64,000 bases of DNA from Pseudomonas fluorescens (GTDB taxonomy: Bacteria > Pseudomonadota > Gammaproteobacteria > Pseudomonadales > Pseudomonadaceae), in NCBI RefSeq assembly GCF_900636825.1, contig NZ_LR134318.1, forward strand, positions 1,149,501 through 1,213,500. The letters are read 5' to 3'. Positions 8,182-21,517 of this stretch are shown here, one piece after another. How positions within the stretch are numbered: position 1 is the first letter of the stretch; every line of letters begins with the position of its first letter. A program made the translations under genes and the position numbers. Under the pieces are notes generated by a model. The model had not been told where the DNA came from. It saw only the letters and a program-made list of their open reading frames with translations, and did no database searches.

Positions 8182-11028
8182 TTACAGACTGGCAATCCGC
8201 GCATGTTGCTCCGCCAGTTTGCCCAAGGCCTGTTCGGCCTCGGCCAGTTTGGCGCGTTCTTTCTCGATGACTTCGGCCGGGGCCTTGTCGACGAAGCCGG
8301 CGTTGGACAACTTGCCGCCAACCCGTTGGACTTCGCCCTGCAGACGCAGGATTTCCTTGTCCAGGCGCGCCAGTTCGGCGCCTTTGTCGATCAGACCGGC
8401 CATCGGCACCAGCACTTCCATCTCGCCAACCAGAGCGGTGGCGGACAGCGGTGCTTCTTCGCCAGCCTGCAGAACAGTGATCGATTCCAGACGCGCCAGT
8501 TTCTTCAGCAGTGCTTCGTTCTCGGTCAGACGACGCTGGTCTTCAGCGCTGACGTTCTTCAGGTAGATCGGCAATGGCTTGCCTGGGCCGATGTTCATTT
8601 CGCCACGGATGTTGCGCGTGCCGAGCATCAGTTCCTTGAGCCATTCGATGTCGTCTTCGGCGGCCGGATCAATGCGTTCTTCGTTGGCCACCGGCCAAGG
8701 TTGCAGCATGATCGTCTTGCCCTGAATGCCGGCCAGCGGCGCGATGCGCTGCCAGATTTCTTCAGTGATGAACGGCATGAACGGGTGCGCCAGACGCAGC
8801 GCCACTTCCAGCACGCGTACCAGCGTACGGCGGGTGCCGCGCTGGCGTTCAATCGGCGCGTTCTCGTCCCACAGCACTGGCTTGGACAGTTCCAGGTACC
8901 AGTCGCAGTACTGGTTCCAGATGAACTCGTACAGCGCTTGCGCCGCGAGGTCGAAACGGAACTGATCGAGTTGGCGGGTCACTTCGGCTTCGGTGCGTTG
9001 CAGCTGCGAAATGATCCAGCGATCCGCCAGCGACAGCTCGTACGCCTCGCCGTTCTGGCCGCAATCTTCGCCCTTGTCCAGAACATAACGCGCGGCGTTC
9101 CAGATCTTGTTGCAGAAGTTGCGGTAGCCTTCGACGCGGCCCATGTCGAACTTGATGTCGCGACCGGTCGAAGCCAGCGAGCAGAAAGTGAAGCGCAAGG
9201 CGTCGGTGCCGTAGCTGGCGATGCCGTCGGCGAACTCGTCGCGGGTCTGCTTCTCGATCTTCTTCGCCAGTTTCGGCTGCATCATGCCGGAGGTGCGTTT
9301 CTGCACCAGTGCTTCCAGCTCGATACCGTCGATGATGTCCAGCGGATCCAGGACGTTGCCCTTGGATTTGGACATTTTCTGGCCCTGACCATCGCGCACC
9401 AGACCGTGTACATAAACGGTCTTGAACGGCACCTGCGGCGTTCCGTCCTCGTTCTTGATCAGGTGCATGGTCAACATGATCATCCGGGCGACCCAGAAGA
9501 AAATGATGTCGAAACCCGTCACCAGCACGTCGGTGGAGTGGAATTTCTTCAGGAACTCGGTCTGCTCAGGCCAGCCCAGGGTGGAGAATGTCCACAGGCC
9601 CGAACTGAACCAGGTGTCGAGAACGTCGTTGTCCTGTTGCAGCGCAACGTCCGGACCAAGGTTGTTCTTGGCGCGCACTTCGGCTTCGTCGCGACCGACG
9701 TAGACCTTGCCCGCCTCGTCGTACCACGCCGGAATACGGTGGCCCCACCACAGCTGACGGCTGATGCACCAATCCTGAATGTCGCGCATCCACGAGAAGT
9801 ACATGTTTTCGTATTGCTTGGGCACGAACTGGATGCGGCCGTCTTCAACGGCAGCGATCGCAGGCTCGGCCAACGGCTTGGTCGACACATACCACTGGTC
9901 GGTCAGCCACGGCTCGATGATGGTGCCGGAGCGGTCGCCTTTCGGGACTTTCAAGCCGTGATCGTTGACGCTGACCAGCAGGCCAGCGGCATCGAACGCA
10001 GCCACGATCTGCTTGCGCGCTTCGAAACGCTCGAGACCGGCATATTCAGCAGGGATCTTGCCGTCGATGCTGTCGTTCAGCGTACCGTCGAGGTTGAACA
10101 CCTGTGCGGCAGGCAGCACGTTGGCGTTCTTGTCGAAGATATTCAGCAGCGGCAGGTTGTGGCGTTTGCCCACTTCGTAGTCGTTGAAATCGTGGGCCGG
10201 GGTGATTTTCACGCAACCGGTGCCGAATTCAGGATCGCAGTAATCGTCGGCGATGATCGGGATGCGGCGGCCAACCAGCGGCAGCTCGACAAATTTGCCG
10301 ATCAGGGATTTGTAGCGCTCATCGTTCGGGTTAACCGCGACGGCGGAATCGCCGAGCATGGTTTCCGGACGGGTCGTCGCGACGATCAGGAAGTCGTTGC
10401 CTTCAGCAGTTTTCGCGCCGTCGGCCAGCGGGTATTTCAGGTTCCACAGGAAACCTTTCTCGTCGTGGTTTTCCACTTCGAGGTCGGAGATCGCCGTGTG
10501 CAGCTTGGTGTCCCAGTTGACCAGACGCTTGCCGCGGTAGATCAAACCGTCTTCGTGCAGGCGCACGAACGCTTCTTTAACGGCTTCCGAGAGCCCGTCG
10601 TCCATGGTGAAACGTTCGCGGCTCCAGTCCACGGACGAGCCGAGTCGACGGATCTGCCGGCTGATGTTACCGCCGGACTGATCTTTCCACTCCCAGACTT
10701 TCTCGAGAAATTTCTCGCGGCCCAGATCGTGACGATTCTGGCCAGTGGCTTCAAGTTGACGCTCCACCAGCATCTGCGTGGCGATACCAGCGTGGTCGGT
10801 GCCCGGCTGCCACAGAGTGTTGCGACCCTGCATGCGGCGGAAACGGATCAAGGCGTCCATGATCGCGTTGTTGAAGCCGTGACCCATGTGCAGGCTGCCG
10901 GTGACGTTCGGCGGCGGAATCATGATGGTGTAGGAGTCGCCCGCGCCTTGCGGGGCGAAGTAATTCTCGGACTCCCAGGTGTTGTACCAGGAAGTTTCAA
11001 TGGCGTGCGGCTGGTAGGTCTTATCCAT
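8182..11028 (-). CDS. valS: Valyl-tRNA synthetase
   Basis: The 948-residue class I aminoacyl-tRNA synthetase is full length for gammaproteobacteria. The HIGH signature appears as [11 protein letters not shown] (residues 40-50) and the KMSKS loop as KMSKSKGN (551-558). The large insertion between about 200 and 350 is the CP1 editing domain that removes mischarged threonine, with [10 protein letters not shown]. The anticodon-binding domain follows, and the last ~65 residues are the C-terminal coiled coil that contacts the tRNA. It is upstream of its own terminator. It is the third gene of a minus-strand run from pepA through holC. Confidence 0.97.
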   Translation of the reverse strand: MDKTYQPHAIETSWYNTWESENYFAPQGAGDSYTIMIPPPNVTGSLHMGHGFNNAIMDALIRFRRMQGRNTLWQPGTDHAGIATQMLVERQLEATGQNRHDLGREKFLEKVWEWKDQSGGNISRQIRRLGSSVDWSRERFTMDDGLSEAVKEAFVRLHEDGLIYRGKRLVNWDTKLHTAISDLEVENHDEKGFLWNLKYPLADGAKTAEGNDFLIVATTRPETMLGDSAVAVNPNDERYKSLIGKFVELPLVGRRIPIIADDYCDPEFGTGCVKITPAHDFNDYEVGKRHNLPLLNIFDKNANVLPAAQVFNLDGTLNDSIDGKIPAEYAGLERFEARKQIVAAFDAAGLLVSVNDHGLKVPKGDRSGTIIEPWLTDQWYVSTKPLAEPAIAAVEDGRIQFVPKQYENMYFSWMRDIQDWCISRQLWWGHRIPAWYDEAGKVYVGRDEAEVRAKNNLGPDVALQQDNDVLDTWFSSGLWTFSTLGWPEQTEFLKKFHSTDVLVTGFDIIFFWVARMIMLTMHLIKNEDGTPQVPFKTVYVHGLVRDGQGQKMSKSKGNVLDPLDIIDGIELEALVQKRTSGMMQPKLAKKIEKQTRDEFADGIASYGTDALRFTFCSLASTGRDIKFDMGRVEGYRNFCNKIWNAARYVLDKGEDCGQNGEAYELSLADRWIISQLQRTEAEVTRQLDQFRFDLAAQALYEFIWNQYCDWYLELSKPVLWDENAPIERQRGTRRTLVRVLEVALRLAHPFMPFITEEIWQRIAPLAGIQGKTIMLQPWPVANEERIDPAAEDDIEWLKELMLGTRNIRGEMNIGPGKPLPIYLKNVSAEDQRRLTENEALLKKLARLESITVLQAGEEAPLSATALVGEMEVLVPMAGLIDKGAELARLDKEILRLQGEVQRVGGKLSNAGFVDKAPAEVIEKERAKLAEAEQALGKLAEQHARIASL

Positions 11029-11121
11029 GCGCGGCGGGACCCTATTGGCATTTATTCAGGAAAAGCCGATGAGTATAGCGGGGCATGGAGCCGAGGGCGA
11101 GCCGGCGCGCGGGTACGTCAA

Positions 11122-11207
11122 TGTAGGAGCTGCCGAAGGCTGCGATCTTTTGATCTTGTTTTTGTGAAAGCAAAGTCAAAAGATCGCAGCCTTCGGCAGC
11201 TCCTACA
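11122..11207. repeat. REPIN (outward type)
   Basis: Left arm TGTAGGAGCTGCCGAAGGC and right arm GCCTTCGGCAGCTCCTACA. It lies between valS and the small gene upstream of it, so it is probably transcribed within the operon. Confidence 0.87.
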
Positions 11208-11215
11208 CCTGCGGG

Positions 11216-11611
11216 TTATTCGTACTGGCTGAGCAGCCGCTCCATTCGCGCATCGAGGCGGCGTTTAATTTCGGTTTCGATGTGCGGAGCGAAATCGTCA
11301 ATCACGTCTTGCAGGATCAATTGCGCGGCGGCGCGCAGTTCGCTGTCGAGGTGGAGCAGGGCGTCCGGGCCTTTATCAACGGTCGCGGCCGGCTGTGCGG
11401 CAGCCGCCGGAACGGCTGGCTGTGACGGTTCGATGGTCGGCGGCTGGTTACCCGGCGAATCGAACAACATCGGAATCTGTTCCTGTTCGCCTTCATCGAC
11501 CGTGTCGGTCAGCAGTGGCGGTTGCAGGTTGTCATCGCCGAGCAACTGGCGGATCGATTCGAGATCGTCCAGCAGATGTGCGGACTTTTGTTGCGGTTTC
11601 GGAGTGTCCAT
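11216..11611 (-). CDS. Small acidic conserved protein between holC and valS
   Basis: 131 residues with no catalytic motif. The first ~80 are acidic and Pro/Ala-rich (low complexity, probably disordered). The last ~45 (LDSELRAAAQLILQDVIDDFAPHIETEIKRRLDARMERLL) form a predicted amphipathic helix pair. A gene of this kind occupies the same place between holC and valS in other pseudomonads. Its position 8 bp after holC suggests a DNA polymerase III-associated role, but nothing in the sequence proves that. Confidence 0.7.
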   Translation of the reverse strand: MDTPKPQQKSAHLLDDLESIRQLLGDDNLQPPLLTDTVDEGEQEQIPMLFDSPGNQPPTIEPSQPAVPAAAAQPAATVDKGPDALLHLDSELRAAAQLILQDVIDDFAPHIETEIKRRLDARMERLLSQYE

Positions 11612-11619
11612 TGGAATGC

Positions 11620-12048
11620 TCAGAGTCGCTGTAAACGGTGGTCTTGCAGAGGATAGCCCTGTTCCCGGTAGAAACGGAAACTCTCGCGCGCGGCGGCGCG
11701 GATCGTCGGGTCTTCGACCACCACTTCCGCTACACGGGCAAATTTGCTGGCGAATGCCGGGACTTTCAAATCGAGATTGACCAGCAAATCCTGATGCTGA
11801 CCGCAGTCATCGCCCAAGCCCAGCACGATCAAACCATCCGGTTCGCTGTCGGCGAGGCCATGCGGCACGAAGCTTTCGCCCTTGAATGCCCACAGGCGCG
11901 CATCGAGGTCTTCACGCTGAGCGGCATCGCTGCAATGCAGATAGATGCGGTGGCCCATGCGCCAGGCTTTTTCGGTGAGCTTGCAGGCAAAATCCAGGCG
12001 TGCCGAAGGATCGGCGCTGGGCAGGATATAGAAGTCGACTTTGGTCAT
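11620..12048 (-). CDS. holC: DNA polymerase III subunit chi
   Basis: 142 residues starting MTKVDFYILPSADPSARLDFACKLTEKAWRMGHRIYL, the HolC signature, with the LWAFKGESFVPHGL segment. Chi pairs with psi in the clamp-loader complex and links it to SSB. The length matches the family. The order pepA-holC-valS is conserved in gammaproteobacteria and supports the call. It is transcribed away from pepA after a 60-bp gap containing a strong hairpin. Confidence 0.93.
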   Translation of the reverse strand: MTKVDFYILPSADPSARLDFACKLTEKAWRMGHRIYLHCSDAAQREDLDARLWAFKGESFVPHGLADSEPDGLIVLGLGDDCGQHQDLLVNLDLKVPAFASKFARVAEVVVEDPTIRAAARESFRFYREQGYPLQDHRLQRL

Positions 12049-12067
12049 TGCGGTTCCAGAGCGGCAA

Positions 12068-12093
12068 GCGGCGTCACCCGAAAGTGACGCCGC
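12068..12093 (-). other. Strong hairpin between pepA and holC
   Basis: GCGGCGTCAC and GTGACGCCGC form a perfect 10-bp stem with a 6-nt loop (TTTCGG on the minus strand). There is no T run, so it is not a classical terminator. It may stabilise the pepA mRNA 3' end or partially attenuate holC-valS. Confidence 0.6.
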
Positions 12094-12108
12094 CGCCCAT
12101 CAGCGGTT

Positions 12109-13907
<1,799 letters not shown>

Positions 13908-15029
13908 TTGATCGTCTTCCGTTATCTGTCCCGCGAAGTCCTGTTGACCCTCAGCGCCGTGAGTGCCGTGCTGCTGGTCATCATCATGAGCGGTCGCTTC
14001 ATCAAATATCTCGCTCAGGCCGCCGCCGGCCAGCTCGATCCGGGCTCGCTGTTCCTGATCATGGGTTTCCGCCTGCCGGGTTTCCTGCAGTTGATCCTGC
14101 CGCTGGGCCTGTTCCTCGGGATCCTGCTGGCTTACGGTCGCCTGTATCTCGAAAGCGAAATGACTGTGCTTTCGGCCACCGGCATGAGCCAGCAGAAGCT
14201 GTTTCGCATGACGTTGTTTCCGGCGACCCTGGTGTCGCTGGTGGTGGCATGGCTGAGCCTCGGCCTCGCCCCGCAAGGTGCCAACCAGTTCCAGCTGCTG
14301 CTGAACAAACAGGATGCCCTGACTGAATTCGACACGCTCGAACCGGGGCGTTTTCAGGCGCTGCGTGATGGCACCCGGGTGACCTACACCGAAACGTTGA
14401 GTGACGATCGCGTCAATCTGGGCGGTGTTTTCATCTCGCAGAAAAATCTCGGTGCCGATCAGAAGGACCGCGGGATTTCCGTGCTGGTAGCGGAGAAGGG
14501 CCGTCAGGAAGTGCGTCCGGATGGGACCCGTTACCTGATTCTCGACAACGGCTACCGCTATGACGGCAGTCCGGGGCAGGCCGATTACCGGGCGATCCAT
14601 TACGAATTTTATGGCGTGCAGTTGCCAAAACCGGACGTCAGCGAAGAAGTCACGGATCGTGACGCGATGCCGACTTCCTCGCTTCTGGGCAGCGACGACA
14701 TTCGCTCCCGCACTGAACTGCAATGGCGTCTCTCCCTGCCGCTGTTGGTATTCATCGTCACTCTGATGGCGGTGCCGCTGTCGCGGGTGAACCCGCGTCA
14801 GGGGCGTTTCCTCAAGTTGCTGCCGGCGATTCTTCTTTATATGGCTTACCTGACCATTCTGATTGCCGCGCGTGGCGCCCTTGAAAAAGGCAAGATTCCT
14901 CCGGCCCTTGGCTTGTGGTGGGTGCACGCGATCTTCCTGATCATCGGGCTCGGTCTGCTTTATTGGGAGCCGATACGGTTGAAGATGGCCAGCCGTCGCT
15001 CTGCAGCGCTGGAGGTGGCCCGTGGTTAA
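13908..15029 (+). CDS. lptF: LPS export ABC transporter permease LptF
   Basis: 373 residues of the YjgP/YjgQ family. IVFRYLSREVLLTLSAVSAVLLVIIMSGRFIKYL is helix 1, followed by two more N-terminal helices, a periplasmic beta-jellyroll domain (about 130-260) and three C-terminal helices. With LptG and LptB2 it extracts LPS from the inner membrane and passes it to LptC. TTG at 13908 was chosen because GGAG lies 10 bp upstream and it gives the usual (M)IVFRYL N-terminus; a GTG at 13899 is almost on top of that site. It overlaps lptG by 8 bp. Confidence 0.93.
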   Translation: MIVFRYLSREVLLTLSAVSAVLLVIIMSGRFIKYLAQAAAGQLDPGSLFLIMGFRLPGFLQLILPLGLFLGILLAYGRLYLESEMTVLSATGMSQQKLFRMTLFPATLVSLVVAWLSLGLAPQGANQFQLLLNKQDALTEFDTLEPGRFQALRDGTRVTYTETLSDDRVNLGGVFISQKNLGADQKDRGISVLVAEKGRQEVRPDGTRYLILDNGYRYDGSPGQADYRAIHYEFYGVQLPKPDVSEEVTDRDAMPTSSLLGSDDIRSRTELQWRLSLPLLVFIVTLMAVPLSRVNPRQGRFLKLLPAILLYMAYLTILIAARGALEKGKIPPALGLWWVHAIFLIIGLGLLYWEPIRLKMASRRSAALEVARG

Positions 15030-16083
15030 ACTCGACCGCTACATCGGCAGCAGCGTGTTCATGGCGATCATCGCCGTGCTGGCGATCATTCTCGGTCTGG
15101 CGACCCTGTTTGCCTTCATCGATGAAATGGGCGACGTCAGCGATACCTATACCCTGGTCGATGTGCTGAGCTTCGTGTTTCTGACCGCGCCGCGTCGTCT
15201 TTACGAGATGTTGCCGATGGCAGCATTGATCGGCTGCCTGATCGGCCTCGGCAGTCTGGCCAGCAGCAGTGAGCTGACGGTCATGCGCGCGGCTGGCGTT
15301 TCCATCGGCCGTATCGTCTGGGCGGTGATGAAGCCGATGCTGGTGCTGATGCTGGCCGGTGTGCTGATCGGCGAATACGTCGCGCCGGCCACCGAAAGCA
15401 TGGCTCAGGCCAATCGCTCGCTGGCGCAAGGCAGCGGTGATGCGCAAAGCGCCAAGCACGGCATGTGGCACCGCCAGGGTGACGAGTTCATCCACATCAA
15501 CGCCGTGCAGCCCAATGGCCTGCTTTATGGCGTGACGCGTTATCGCTTCGACAAAGAGCGCCACCTGCTCAGCTCGAGCTTCGCCAAAAAGGCGGAATTC
15601 GACGTCGATCACTGGCAGCTCACCGACGTGGCAACCACGGTTTTCCATGAGCGCAGCACCGAAGTGGTGAACACTCCGGCGGAGCGCTGGGATGTATCGC
15701 TCAGCCCGCAATTGCTCAGCACGGTGGTCATGGCCCCGGAATCGCTGTCGATCAGCGGGCTGTGGGGGTACATCCACTACCTGTCCGAGCAAGGCCTGAG
15801 CAATGGTCGTTACTGGCTGGCGTTTTGGGTCAAGGTGTTGCAGCCGCTGGTCACTGCCGCACTGGTGTTGATGGCGATCTCGTTCATCTTCGGGCCGCTG
15901 CGTTCGGTGACCCTCGGTCAGCGGGTATTTACCGGCGTGCTGGTGGGCTTCACCTTCCGTATCGTCCAGGATCTGCTCGGCCCGTCGAGTCTGGTCTTCG
16001 GCTTTTCGCCACTGTTCGCGGTGCTGGTGCCGGCCGCGGTCTGTGCGCTGGCTGGCCTCTGGTTGCTGCGACGAGCCGGTTGA
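15022..16083 (+). CDS. lptG: LPS export ABC transporter permease LptG
   Basis: 353 residues starting with GTG as MVKLDRYIGSSVFMAIIAVLAIILGL, the LptG N-terminus. The arrangement is the same as LptF: three helices, a periplasmic domain (about 130-260) and three helices. GGAGG upstream of the GTG and an 8-bp overlap with lptF show translational coupling and fit the heterodimer stoichiometry. A terminator follows, after which the gene order departs from that usual in Pseudomonas. Confidence 0.93.
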   Translation: MVKLDRYIGSSVFMAIIAVLAIILGLATLFAFIDEMGDVSDTYTLVDVLSFVFLTAPRRLYEMLPMAALIGCLIGLGSLASSSELTVMRAAGVSIGRIVWAVMKPMLVLMLAGVLIGEYVAPATESMAQANRSLAQGSGDAQSAKHGMWHRQGDEFIHINAVQPNGLLYGVTRYRFDKERHLLSSSFAKKAEFDVDHWQLTDVATTVFHERSTEVVNTPAERWDVSLSPQLLSTVVMAPESLSISGLWGYIHYLSEQGLSNGRYWLAFWVKVLQPLVTAALVLMAISFIFGPLRSVTLGQRVFTGVLVGFTFRIVQDLLGPSSLVFGFSPLFAVLVPAAVCALAGLWLLRRAG

Positions 16084-16115
16084 TGCAACTCGATTCAGCC
16101 AGGTTTTGAACCTCG

Positions 16116-16148
16116 AAAACGCCTCGGTCGACAGACCGGGGCGTTTTT
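16116..16148 (+). terminator. Rho-independent terminator between lptG and lepA
   Basis: AAAACGCC pairs with GGCGTTTT, with a further CGGTC-N-GACCG stem inside, and ends in TTTTT. It closes the lptFG transcript or is the relic of whatever once preceded lepA. Confidence 0.88.
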
Positions 16149-16174
16149 GCATGCAATCCGGGTGACAGGCGAAC

Positions 16175-16204
16175 GTGACGCTTGCGCCGTGTATCAGGTA
16201 CAAT
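16175..16204 (+). promoter_or_regulatory. Sigma-70-like promoter of lepA
   Basis: GTGACG (16175-16180) and TACAAT (16199-16204) with an 18-bp spacer, immediately downstream of the terminator, about 50 bp before the lepA start. Confidence 0.5.
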
Positions 16205-16256
16205 TCCCGGCTATTTTTCGGCGGGCCATGCCTGCAGCCTTTTTGAGTGTTGATCC

Positions 16257-18056
<1,800 letters not shown>

Positions 18057-18061
18057 GTCCT

Positions 18062-18916
18062 ATGTCGCTAAATTTCCCGCTGTTGCTGGTCATTGCCGTG
18101 TTCGTCTGCGGCCTGTTGGCGTTGCTTGATCTGTTGATCCTCGCGCCGCGTCGGCGTGCTGCCATTGCCTCTTATCAAGGCAGTGTCAGCCAGCCCGACG
18201 TCGTCGTGGTCGAAAAGCTGAACAAGGAACCGCTGCTGGTCGAATACGGCAAGTCGTTCTTCCCGGTGCTGTTCATCGTCCTGGTGCTGCGTTCGTTCCT
18301 TGTGGAACCGTTCCAGATTCCGTCCGGTTCGATGAAACCGACCCTGGACGTCGGCGACTTCATTCTGGTGAACAAGTTTTCCTACGGGATCCGCTTGCCG
18401 GTGGTCGACAGGAAAATCATCGAAGTCGGTGATCCGCAGCGCGGCGATGTCATGGTGTTCCGCTATCCGAGCGATCCGAACGTCAACTACATCAAACGTG
18501 TAGTCGGCCTGCCGGGTGACACCGTGCGCTACACCGCCGACAAGCGCTTGTTCGTCAATGGCGAGTCGATTGCCGAGCAGATGGTCGGCGCCGAGCCGGG
18601 CACGTTGGGCAGCGCCGAGCTGTACAAAGAGAAACTGGGCGCCGCCGAGCATCTGATCCGCAAGGAAATGAGCCGCTACCGCGCCACGCCGGACCGCTCG
18701 TGGACCGTGCCTGCCGGGCACTATTTCATGATGGGCGATAACCGCGACAATTCGAACGACAGCCGCTACTGGGACGACCCGAACATTCCCAAGGATCTGT
18801 TGGGCATGGTTCCCGACCGGAACATCGTCGGCAAGGCCTTTGCCGTCTGGATGAGCTGGCCGGAGCCGAAACTCAGCCACCTGCCGAATTTCTCGCGGGT
18901 TGGCCTGATCAAGTAA
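18062..18916 (+). CDS. lepB: Signal peptidase I
   Basis: 284 residues with two N-terminal membrane helices (about 5-28 and 64-80). The catalytic Ser90 is in PSGSMKPTL and the general-base Lys145 in YIKRVVGLPGD, the Ser-Lys dyad of S26 peptidases. The C-terminal box GDNRDNSNDSRYWG-like (MMGDNRDNSNDSRYW) is present. The enzyme cleaves signal peptides of exported proteins on the periplasmic face. It starts 5 bp after lepA; the pair is conserved across bacteria. Confidence 0.97.
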   Translation: MSLNFPLLLVIAVFVCGLLALLDLLILAPRRRAAIASYQGSVSQPDVVVVEKLNKEPLLVEYGKSFFPVLFIVLVLRSFLVEPFQIPSGSMKPTLDVGDFILVNKFSYGIRLPVVDRKIIEVGDPQRGDVMVFRYPSDPNVNYIKRVVGLPGDTVRYTADKRLFVNGESIAEQMVGAEPGTLGSAELYKEKLGAAEHLIRKEMSRYRATPDRSWTVPAGHYFMMGDNRDNSNDSRYWDDPNIPKDLLGMVPDRNIVGKAFAVWMSWPEPKLSHLPNFSRVGLIK

Positions 18917-18999
18917 CCACACACGGCGCTGTTGACCACAGCGCCGAATGCATTTCTGGAGCCGGCACAATCGGCTTCGCAATCGCCAGGATTTAATTT

Positions 19000-19089
19000 T
19001 TGAACACAGCGTTAATTGTCCCAGGCCTGCGCCGTATCCCGGCGATGGCAGTGGAATCCAGCCACGAACTCAGCGTGGGTAAACCGTGA
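19000..19089 (+). CDS. Possible 29-codon leader ORF overlapping the rnc start
   Basis: A TTG start with AGGA 8 bp upstream opens a 29-codon frame (begins [16 protein letters not shown]) whose TGA overlaps the rnc GTG as GTGA. rnc itself has only a weak ribosome binding site. A DUF4845 gene occupies this gap in some pseudomonads such as P. aeruginosa; this stretch is too short to encode it. It may be a coupling peptide, a relic or chance. Confidence 0.35.
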   Translation: MNTALIVPGLRRIPAMAVESSHELSVGKP

Positions 19090-19775
19090 GCGTTTCTCTA
19101 AGCCGTCTCGAGCGCCAGCTCGGCTACACCTTCAAGGATCAGGAGCTGATGCTGCTGGCCCTTACGCACCGCAGTTTTGCCGGGCGCAACAATGAGCGCC
19201 TGGAATTCCTCGGTGATGCCATCCTCAATTTCGTCGCCGGTGAGGCGCTGTTCGATCGCTTCCCGCTGGCCCGTGAAGGCCAGTTGTCGCGTTTGCGCGC
19301 ACGTTTGGTAAAAGGTGAGACGCTGGCCGTACTGGCACGCGGTTTCGATCTTGGTGACTACCTGCGCCTGGGGTCCGGTGAATTGAAAAGTGGCGGTTTC
19401 CGCCGCGAATCGATTCTGGCCGACGCTCTCGAAGCGCTGATCGGTGCGATCTATCTTGATGCTGGCATGGACGTGGCGCGCGAGCGCGTGTTGGCCTGGC
19501 TGGCCGGCGAGTTCGAAGGCCTGACGCTGGTCGACACCAACAAGGATCCGAAAACCCGCTTGCAGGAACACCTGCAATCGCGCGGTTGCGAACTGCCACG
19601 CTACGAAGTGGTGGATATCCAGGGCGAGCCGCACTGCCGAACCTTCTTCGTCGAATGCGAAGTGGTCTTATTGAATGAAAAAAGCCGAGGCCAAGGCGTG
19701 AGTCGTCGCATTGCCGAACAGGTAGCGGCCGCCGCAGCACTGATCGCCTTGGGCGTGGAGAATGGCAATGACTGA
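19086..19775 (+). CDS. rnc: Ribonuclease III
   Basis: 229 residues, GTG start. The RNase III domain carries the signature [12 protein letters not shown] (about 38-49) and the second acidic site [13 protein letters not shown] (about 112-124). A double-stranded RNA-binding domain follows (about 155-225, [14 protein letters not shown]...). It processes rRNA precursors and structured mRNAs. It overlaps era by 8 bp, the usual rnc-era operon. Confidence 0.97.
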   Translation: MSVSLSRLERQLGYTFKDQELMLLALTHRSFAGRNNERLEFLGDAILNFVAGEALFDRFPLAREGQLSRLRARLVKGETLAVLARGFDLGDYLRLGSGELKSGGFRRESILADALEALIGAIYLDAGMDVARERVLAWLAGEFEGLTLVDTNKDPKTRLQEHLQSRGCELPRYEVVDIQGEPHCRTFFVECEVVLLNEKSRGQGVSRRIAEQVAAAAALIALGVENGND

Positions 19776-20670
19776 TACAAACGCAACTCGCTGTGGCTAT
19801 GTTGCCATTGTCGGCCGTCCGAACGTCGGCAAGTCCACGTTGCTCAACCACATCCTCGGCCAGAAGCTCGCGATCACCTCGCGCAAGCCGCAGACCACTC
19901 GCCACAATATGCTCGGGATCAAAACCGAGGGCGACGTCCAGGCGATCTACGTCGACACCCCCGGTATGCACAAGGGTGGCGAAAAAGCCCTGAACCGTTA
20001 CATGAACAAAACCGCTTCGGCGGCGTTGAAAGACGTCGACGTGGTGATCTTCGTCGTTGACCGCACCAAGTGGACCGACGAAGACCAGATGGTTCTGGAG
20101 CGTGTGCAGTACGTCACCGGCCCTTTGATCGTCGCGCTGAACAAGACCGACCGCATCGAAGACAAAGCCGAACTGATGCCGCATCTGTCGTGGTTGCAGG
20201 AACAACTGCCGAACGCGCAGATCATCCCGATTTCCGCCCAACACGGCCACAATCTGGAAGCGCTGGAAAAGGTCATCGCCGAGCACCTGCCAGAGAACGA
20301 TCACTTCTTCCCGGAAGACCAGATCACCGACCGCAGCAGCCGTTTCCTTGCCGCTGAACTGGTACGCGAGAAAATCATGCGCCAGATGGGCGCCGAGCTG
20401 CCGTACCAGATCACCGTCGAAATCGAAGAGTTCAAGCAGCAGGGCAAGACCTTGCACATCCATGCGCTGATCCTCGTCGAGCGGGACGGCCAGAAGAAAA
20501 TCATCATTGGCGACAAGGGCGAGCGGATCAAACGCATCGGCACCGAAGCCCGCAAAGACATGGAGCTGCTGTTTGACTCCAAGATCATGCTCAACCTGTG
20601 GGTCAAGGTGAAGGGCGGCTGGTCCGATGACGAGCGTGCGCTGCGATCGCTGGGTTACGGCGACCTGTAA
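19768..20670 (+). CDS. era: GTPase Era
   Basis: 300 residues. The Ras-like domain has G1 [13 protein letters not shown]3 DTPGMH and G4 NKTD, and the C-terminal KH domain has [15 protein letters not shown]. Era binds the 3' end of 16S rRNA and acts as a checkpoint in 30S assembly. ATG 19768 was preferred over ATG 19762 because GGAG at 19757-19760 is then 7 bp away. It overlaps rnc by 8 bp. Confidence 0.96.
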   Translation: MTDTNATRCGYVAIVGRPNVGKSTLLNHILGQKLAITSRKPQTTRHNMLGIKTEGDVQAIYVDTPGMHKGGEKALNRYMNKTASAALKDVDVVIFVVDRTKWTDEDQMVLERVQYVTGPLIVALNKTDRIEDKAELMPHLSWLQEQLPNAQIIPISAQHGHNLEALEKVIAEHLPENDHFFPEDQITDRSSRFLAAELVREKIMRQMGAELPYQITVEIEEFKQQGKTLHIHALILVERDGQKKIIIGDKGERIKRIGTEARKDMELLFDSKIMLNLWVKVKGGWSDDERALRSLGYGDL

Positions 20671-20678
20671 GCGACTCG

Positions 20679-20762
20679 AAGATCAAAAGATCGCAGCCTT
20701 CGGCAGCTCCTACAGGTGTACCCAACACATTGTAGGAGCTGCCGAAGGCTGCGATCTTTTTT
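20679..20762. repeat. REPIN (inward type) between era and recO
   Basis: Left arm AAAGATCGCAGCCTTCGGC, right arm GCCGAAGGCTGCGATCTTT, about 30 bp between arms. It sits within the rnc-era-recO-pdxJ transcription unit. Confidence 0.87.
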
Positions 20763-20788
20763 GCAGTCCCAACCGGGAAACAACATTC

Positions 20789-21478
20789 ATGTCGCAAAAC
20801 CCGCCTCCCGCCCAACCCGCCTACGTCCTGCATTCGCGCGCCTATCGCGAAACCAGTGCGCTGGTGGATTTCCTCACGCCGCAAGGTCGGTTGCGGGCGG
20901 TGTTGCGCAGTGCGCGGGGCAAGGCCGGGACGCTGGCGCGGCCGTTCGTGGCGCTGGAAGTCGAATTCCGTGGCAAGGGCGAACTGAAGAACGTCGGGCG
21001 CATGGAAAGCTCCGGCACCTCGGCATGGCTCAACGGCGAGGCGTTGTTCAGCGGTCTCTATCTCAACGAATTATTGATTCGACTGCTACCCGCAGAAGAC
21101 GCGCATCCGGCCGTATTCGATCATTACGCCGCGACCCTGCTGGCGCTGGCCGAAGGTCGGCCGCTGGAACCGTTGCTGCGTTCTTTCGAGTGGCGACTGC
21201 TGGACGATCTCGGCTATGGCTTTTCCATGAATACCGACATTCACGGCGAGCCGGTGGCGGCGGACGGGCTTTATCGCTTGCAGGTTGACGCCGGTCTTGA
21301 GCGTGTTTATCTGCTGCAGCCGGGCCTGTTCAACGGCGTTGAATTGCTGGCCATGGCCGAAGCCGACTGGTCTGCGCCCGGTGCGCTGTCGGCCGCCAAA
21401 CGGCTGATGCGTCAGGCGCTGGCCGTTCATTTGGGCGGGCGCCCGCTGGTAAGCCGCGAGCTGTTCCGCAAGCCCTGA
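20789..21478 (+). CDS. recO: DNA repair protein RecO
   Basis: 229 residues: an N-terminal OB fold ([25 protein letters not shown]) and a helical C-terminal domain ([15 protein letters not shown]). RecO works with RecR to load RecA on SSB-coated gaps. The usual zinc-ribbon cysteines of some RecO proteins are not seen, as in other gammaproteobacteria. ATG 20789 is the first start after the REPIN; longer frames read through the repeat. Confidence 0.92.
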   Translation: MSQNPPPAQPAYVLHSRAYRETSALVDFLTPQGRLRAVLRSARGKAGTLARPFVALEVEFRGKGELKNVGRMESSGTSAWLNGEALFSGLYLNELLIRLLPAEDAHPAVFDHYAATLLALAEGRPLEPLLRSFEWRLLDDLGYGFSMNTDIHGEPVAADGLYRLQVDAGLERVYLLQPGLFNGVELLAMAEADWSAPGALSAAKRLMRQALAVHLGGRPLVSRELFRKP

Positions 21479-21517
21479 TATGCTGTGCGCCGAATCTCTC
21501 AATTCAGGAGCGCATCC

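Noticed and set aside
7987..11232. A 1081-codon plus-strand frame opposite valS
   Set aside because: Antisense artefact of a long GC-rich gene; it also reads through two REPINs.
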